Shown one piece after another: positions 58,684 to 64,000 of a DNA stretch of 64,000 nucleotides; the stretch's first letter is position 1; the number at the start of each line of letters is the position of its first letter. Source of the DNA: Tubulanus polymorphus (Eukaryota > Nemertea > Palaeonemertea > Tubulaniformes > Tubulanidae); the NCBI RefSeq assembly GCF_964204645.1, contig NC_134028.1, positions 22,294,153 through 22,358,152 on the forward strand, given 5' to 3'. A program made the position numbers and the translations under genes. The notes beneath the pieces were generated by a model that made no database searches, was not told the DNA's origin, and saw only the letters and a program-made list of their open reading frames with translations.

Positions 58684-61600
58684 CGGAGTCGACGCTCCCC
58701 GATGACTGCAACCGCCGATGTTCAGCAATTAGACGTTCAACGTCTAAATTTAGACGATATCCGTTGGGAACTGTTAGAAGATTCCGGGTAAACTTTGATG
58801 ATGTTGAATAACGCGTAATCGTTAAATGGCCTTTAAGATTCCCTCGTCGTCGACGCGCACGACTATTAAGTAAAGACGTGTGGCCATTAAATGCGAGATG
58901 TAAGCCTAAAAGTCGTCAGGCAGCTTTACGTGTATGAGTCAGTCTCCGGAATTCCGTGACCGGCTTATCAGCTGTAGGCGATTACGACTTGCCCAACGCA
59001 ATAGTAAAACTTCTCGGGTAGTTCGTTTTAGAAAAGCAGATCGAAATAGCGATTCTCATCGGCGTGACGTTTAGATTTAGATTTTTGTAGACAATCTTGC
59101 ATTGATAGCGGAACTTGATAGACTTGATTTCGTTAAAATTCCTGACACGAGTGGGTGGGTGCCAGCGATCGGAAATGACATTTGCTGCCTGTACCCCACA
59201 CCACCTCAGGCAATCATTATCTAGTTGACTGTCTGGTCTTGCATGCATAATGTCTATATGTCTGAGTTGTGGTGATCCATTTTTATGTATAATGCCTCGG
59301 GTCCTGAGACCTAGCAAAATCTTGACCACCATTTTCTGTGAGGTTGTCGATACGAAAGGTGTGGGACAGGCGGTTGATTGCCTGAGTGTTTGGTACAGAC
59401 AGCAGACTGTAAGATGGTGTATATGGTTTAGACAGCAGATTGTACAAGAGGGGGTACTAAATTGGCGTTATATGACATTGTGACTCAAGATGAGATATCA
59501 CTACAACGGAATGGAGTGTATGTTGGTATGCATAGGAATTTAAAACCCTGTTAATCATGCTCTCGGCTAAAATATGGCTTGTTGAAGCCGATCCTTCGTC
59601 CACGCAAGTCATAATCAGATTAGCGCCGTTCACTGCGCGTCGTCTGGGTCTGATCCTGTAGCAGGCACTGCTTAAAAAATCGATAGATCTTACGGCGGGG
59701 GATATTTTACGGTAATATCAATCACCGTAATTCCCGCGTCGAGGAGGTAATGACTCTGTCGTCTCACCAAATAACGATAGCTCCGATCGGTGACCCGACT
59801 CGAAAAATGTTTGAGTAGCGATTTTGTTCGCTATTCGTGATTGAAAAATAACATCGGCTTCGTAATGCGATACCTTACAGGTTGTTTCCTTCGGTTTTTG
59901 TATTCTCACGAACGTGTCCGCCATATTTGGATATTCCGAAGCGCATAGAATCAACATTTATTTCGCGTGCAAAGCTTTTGTTGTTGGTCTTCTTATAAAT
60001 AGATGTATTACTTCGCTACCGTATCACCGATGGCTTTTACGGTATTAAGGCTTTCTTAAGATGTCCGTTGACGAGTGACGAGTCGTTCTTATCGCAGTAG
60101 CCCCATTATTCCATTATCTATCGCAGCCTCTCTCGGCTTTCTCCTCGTATAAACGATATATCCATCTTTTATACTCGCTTCTTCGCGACCACAGATTTCT
60201 CATCTTCCAGCCGCCTTAACGTCCACGGACTGCGCGCGACGCCATCAATCCATTTAGCAAATTACTCGACCAGTTATCAATCCTTATCAACGCAGTGAAT
60301 TACCAACGAACAATAATATTCTTCGATTTATCCGTCTCAGTCGGCGACAAATGTATACGTGTAAATGCGGCAGGTAATTTATCGTGGTCGTTTTGACCGG
60401 GCGAATAGACGACTGGGCCGTAAGCTCCTATAAGCCAGTCCAATGCGTCTGACACTCATCCAAGAAAAACATATTATTAACATGATTTGTCCGAAAAACT
60501 GCGCATTTCGACCCAATTTATCAGACACGAATTTTGTTTAGAAAAAGAGTTTCATCGGCTCCTAAAGTCCGAGATTCAACATAACATCCTTGAAAAAACA
60601 CACGTTTGGCCCGATCTGTCCAGCGAGCTCAGTTCTGATTTTAAGGCTAATATGTGCGACAATAACACGCGTGTTTTGGTGGTCAAATGTGGTGACAGAC
60701 AGCACATATTTCAGTTTAGTGGCCTATGGCGCTATCTGGTATACATTACAGATAAGTTCTTGATTGTCAGGGTTTGACATATTGTAATTCAAGAATTTTA
60801 ATTGATTCTTTGTTTGAGTAAGATCCGCGAAAAAGGACTCCGACAATGCTTGCAATTGATACCTGCGAAAGAACACACAATCCAGAAACAGAATTAGACA
60901 ACTCCCTCGACGCTGCTTTCAACGTTCGAGCGGACTGCGTAGCGTTCATTGATCCTCGGTAGTATAGGCCTTACACGTTACGACGCAACTATTCGTCGCC
61001 ACCATCATCGCCATTATCGGTAAGTTATTAGCGTATCGATATTCGAACTCTTTGAAAATGATTCGATTCTAATCTACAGAACGTATGCGCATGTTGCCAA
61101 ACATTACAATCGATACAGCTATCAAACATTGTTAATGATAGATCCCTCGAGGGCAACGTCGCATATTATATGTATTTGCCAACCATCGAACTGCAAGAGC
61201 GCCGAAATTTGACTCGCCCTAGCTCACACGGCGCGGTACGTGTCGCGCGTGGCCTGTAGTGACATTTCGGCCGTCAAAGCTTTCCGAAATGTCAAAAACG
61301 CATTTTACGTCGATTTTTATAGATTTATCGAAATTCCGACGCAAAGCTGAATCGATTCTAGAAACGATGAATCGTTCTATGCGTAGAATATTAAACCACG
61401 AGCGAATGGCGAGAAAAACGTCAAAACTAGAAAAGACCTCGCTCGGCGGAACCGCTCTTCTTCACGACCCGTACGCAATTTCACCTATAACGCGGGTATA
61501 AACGTCGTTAACTGCGAATAAACGCCCGAGGACTAGAAAAACTCGAGCGTATTACCCGAACTAATACGGAATAATCCGGGCAGACACGAGTTGATTATGC

Positions 61601-62559
61601 CGAGTCGGCTTCCCTCGCCGATAATCGGGCATTAGCGTGTTATTTCCCAGAGAACGCGAGGCTAATTACAAGTATGATTGCCAATATGAAACGATCGAGT
61701 CAAAACTGCTTGAGGTACTTAATTACGCTTATAATGAAAACCGCGGCGTTGACGACACGCGAAACAAAACGAGGGGAAAAGTAATGCACGACGACATCGT
61801 CCCCGGACATACATAAACACTACGCGTTTCGCATAACGCGTTTAGGAGATAATCATCATTTCCAATTCGCCGACAAATCTCGTATTCGAAATGAATTGGA
61901 AGATATTATTCTAGGTGAATTGACGTTTATTTCTCGTGAAGCGATTATAGCGAAGCATAATTCCGCCGTAGGTTATTTTTAGATTTGGTTGGTAAAACCG
62001 GTCTTCGGGGCAGACCCTAGTAGCAAGAGTTCTGATATCAACGCTTCTAAGCCTTTTCATCCTCATTTTTTTCGGAATTGCGTATTTTTGCTCTTATAGG
62101 CATTCATTTAAGGTCCTGTAATTGATTCTAATTTACCGATTTTATCACGCCGATTCGAGCCAGTTTGAAAGCTACTCGGTACTCATGCGCCGGGTAATCC
62201 ATTTGGCCGAAGGTAAGATCTACTGATTCAGGTCTCGTTCGGACGATTTGAAATAGATAACGTTCATTGTGCGAACCGACTGCTGTCATTCCCGGCGGTA
62301 ATTAGCACCACCGTTCTCTCTGTAGATGTATATAATAAACACGTATGATACGAATATTTCCGGGATACAGCTGTAAGTGACATGCGGCAACACCTCGGAG
62401 CCACATGTCGTCTTCATCCCCCTTTTGATCATCACACACGGCTTTACGTGCTGTGCTATCTAGTTCGTTAATATCACAACAGCGCTATTGATACCGGGTA
62501 ATCCGCTTGTCGGGGGCTGAGAGAACAACTCGCTAACGGCAACACTTTTGCGGCAAGCG
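58684..62559. other. Intergenic DNA, no gene seen
   Basis: Frames of 60-116 codons on both strands lack motifs or splice support (for example 58,982-59,332 minus and 60,487-60,777 plus). No repeats of note apart from short AT runs. Confidence 0.4.
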
Positions 62560-62970
62560 AGATTCCACCCGAGTCCGCCAGGTGTCGCTAGTGTGCGGTA
62601 CGATGGAAACGTTGGGTTTCTTCTTTGTGAACAATGAATTCTCAAATTCTATTCTAAACGATTACTCTACGTTCGAATGTGGCAAGCGAGGATTCACCAG
62701 GTTCGCTAGTGTGCATTCAGACAGCAACTCCCCGATTTCTTCTCAAGATTCAATTAAAATCTATCCATAATTTCTCATAATATGCTGATAAGTAAAGTCC
62801 ACCCTATATATCAACCTTAAGATCATCTGAGTTTATCAAGAGGAGCGATTTTCCTTATTTCTGATGAGGGAGGCTTAAAATCTAGACGAAAGTTCATCGA
62901 AAATGAACTAGATTTTGACGGGGTCGTCGCACTGATACGCACGCCATCTAGTGGGATAGCTGGTGGCACA
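62560..62970 (+). repeat. MITE-family copies, nested or adjacent
   Basis: Two starts are visible: 'gtccgccaggtgtcgctagtg' (62,574-62,594) and 'gtggcaagcgaggattcaccaggttcgctagtg' in two pieces (62,679-62,711). One end follows: 'gaaaatgaactagattttgac...cgccatctagtgggatagctggtgg' (62,901-62,967). One copy appears inserted in or next to another. Confidence 0.6.
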
Positions 62971-63751
62971 GAGTGCTCATTGTGCCACATTTTGTCTCTA
63001 TGTAGATAAATGCTTGATTGGCCTGAATTTTGAAATCGAAGACCGAAGATTGAGAAATGCAGTCTTAATAACTTCGTATGTTTTGTAATTCATACCCGCC
63101 GAGATATTGAATTTTATTAAGTAACTGTTAATTTGCATGCAGTAGTCGTGTATTATACGATGAATTTAATCGCATGCAAGGTTTTCAATTTGCGCACAGG
63201 GGTCTGTGTCTGGCGCATTCAGCCGCATTCTGCCGCGCCTCTGGTTTAATAGTCTGCGCGCTGCAGAATGAAATTTCTAATTAGATAAATCAAATCATAA
63301 AACCACCGAACGGCGACAACTACGACACGTTGCCTAGGCAACAGGTGGTGTTAATTGTTGAACCTCGTAGGTAAAAATGTATAATCTTCATTAAATTCCA
63401 AAGGTATTGCGTGAAAAGAAACGCGAATTTTAGGCTCAACGAAAATGATAACTTGACTTAGTTTCTCCCGAGTGGCCGGGCCACTTTTATTTAAACTGCA
63501 GTAGACATTTGTAATCAGTTCGTTCCTATGCATAGCTGCCGGGTCGGTTATGGATAGCATGATATTGATTTAGAAAGTGTGATGTTGGGCCTACATGGTA
63601 GATAGGCCGCCAGCGGGGTCAACTTTTAAGCTCACCAGACGCTGAAACAAGGTATCATTCTTTTAGATATTTTCACTTCGACAGTTGTGAGTTTGATTTG
63701 ACTCGAGTGATATCCGAACTCAAAACTGTGGAACTGGGTCCAGAACATACG
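62971..63751. other. Intergenic DNA, no gene seen
   Basis: 'aactgtggaactgggtccag' at 63,724-63,743 is one terminus of the foldback family. Nothing else is recognised. Confidence 0.4.
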
Positions 63752-64000
63752 ATGGTCATCGCGATTTGTTTACACTGGAATCTGATAGATATGCGCGACA
63801 CGTTGATCAGTGGTATTGCCTTAGTTTGTACCAACGCCGGCCATCGGAACAAAAATGCCAAAGACGCCTCGATCTACGCCGATATTCTCCGTTACGACGT
63901 TTTTGAAATTCCGGAAACGCGTCCGATTCGCCGTGCTGATATATTCATCCCTATACGCAGAGACATCGATTTCGTTTCGACGAAACGCGACCTTGACCTT
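63752..64000 (+). CDS. Open frame running off the right edge (uncertain)
   Basis: From ATG at 63752 the frame stays open for 83 codons to the last base, containing ALVCTNAGHRNKNAKDASIY and IFIPIRRDIDFV. GC content rises here as in the window's other coding exons. A possible acceptor (ggaatctgatag, ending 63,790) lies within it, so the true exon may begin there rather than at the ATG. No domain is recognised. It could also be chance. Confidence 0.3.
   Translation, partial: MVIAICLHWNLIDMRDTLISGIALVCTNAGHRNKNAKDASIYADILRYDVFEIPETRPIRRADIFIPIRRDIDFVSTKRDLDL

Overview
This is animal nuclear DNA. It has GT-AG introns, spliced multi-domain genes, many short foldback and MITE-like repeats, tRNA-derived elements, and long simple repeats. 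The gene types (a peptide-GPCR-like receptor with a truncated relative, a secreted cysteine-rich tandem family, a ShK/sushi membrane protein, a relic of a self-synthesising DNA transposon) suggest a marine invertebrate, most likely a lophotrochozoan such as a mollusc, annelid or nemertean. The species cannot be named from this window. All exon models were built by hand from reading frames, splice sites and intron phase.

Layout. 1-12,900 is gene-poor: foldbacks, a GGGAGA satellite, an ATTTG-rich tandem repeat and at most a Tc1-like scrap. 12,905-21,420 is a tandem array, minus strand, of three intact three-exon genes and one decayed one for small secreted cysteine-rich proteins of no family I recognise. 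21,976-23,130 is a one-exon ankyrin-repeat gene (minus). 26,736-30,916 is an eight-exon gene (minus) for a type I membrane protein: signal peptide, ShKT domain, short Cys segment, four sushi/CCP domains, one transmembrane segment. 31,930-39,441 holds an intact one-exon GPCR gene (plus) and two nearly identical truncated GPCR fragments. Between the first fragment and the intact gene lies an AT-rich 4.4 kb relic of a Polinton/Maverick-like element (PolB plus retroviral-type integrase, minus) with a large hairpin at its right end. 40,432-46,269 is a five-exon monocarboxylate-transporter (SLC16-like) gene (minus) with a Ser/Arg-rich tail. 46,300-57,700 is repeat-rich and without recognised genes. 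57,745-58,683 is a two-exon gene (plus) for a 199-residue protein with a possible ParB/sulfiredoxin-like segment. 58,700-64,000 shows only repeats and an open frame that runs off the right edge.

How things work together. The genes look like independent units on both strands, with no operon. The cysteine-rich array is the clearest unit: its copies share a TATA-like box and an upstream block, the same intron phases and a 12-cysteine framework, so it is an expanding and decaying secreted family, perhaps for defence, mucus or venom-like secretion (function unknown). The ShK/sushi protein is built entirely from phase-1 exons, the usual mark of exon shuffling, and looks like a surface recognition or adhesion molecule.
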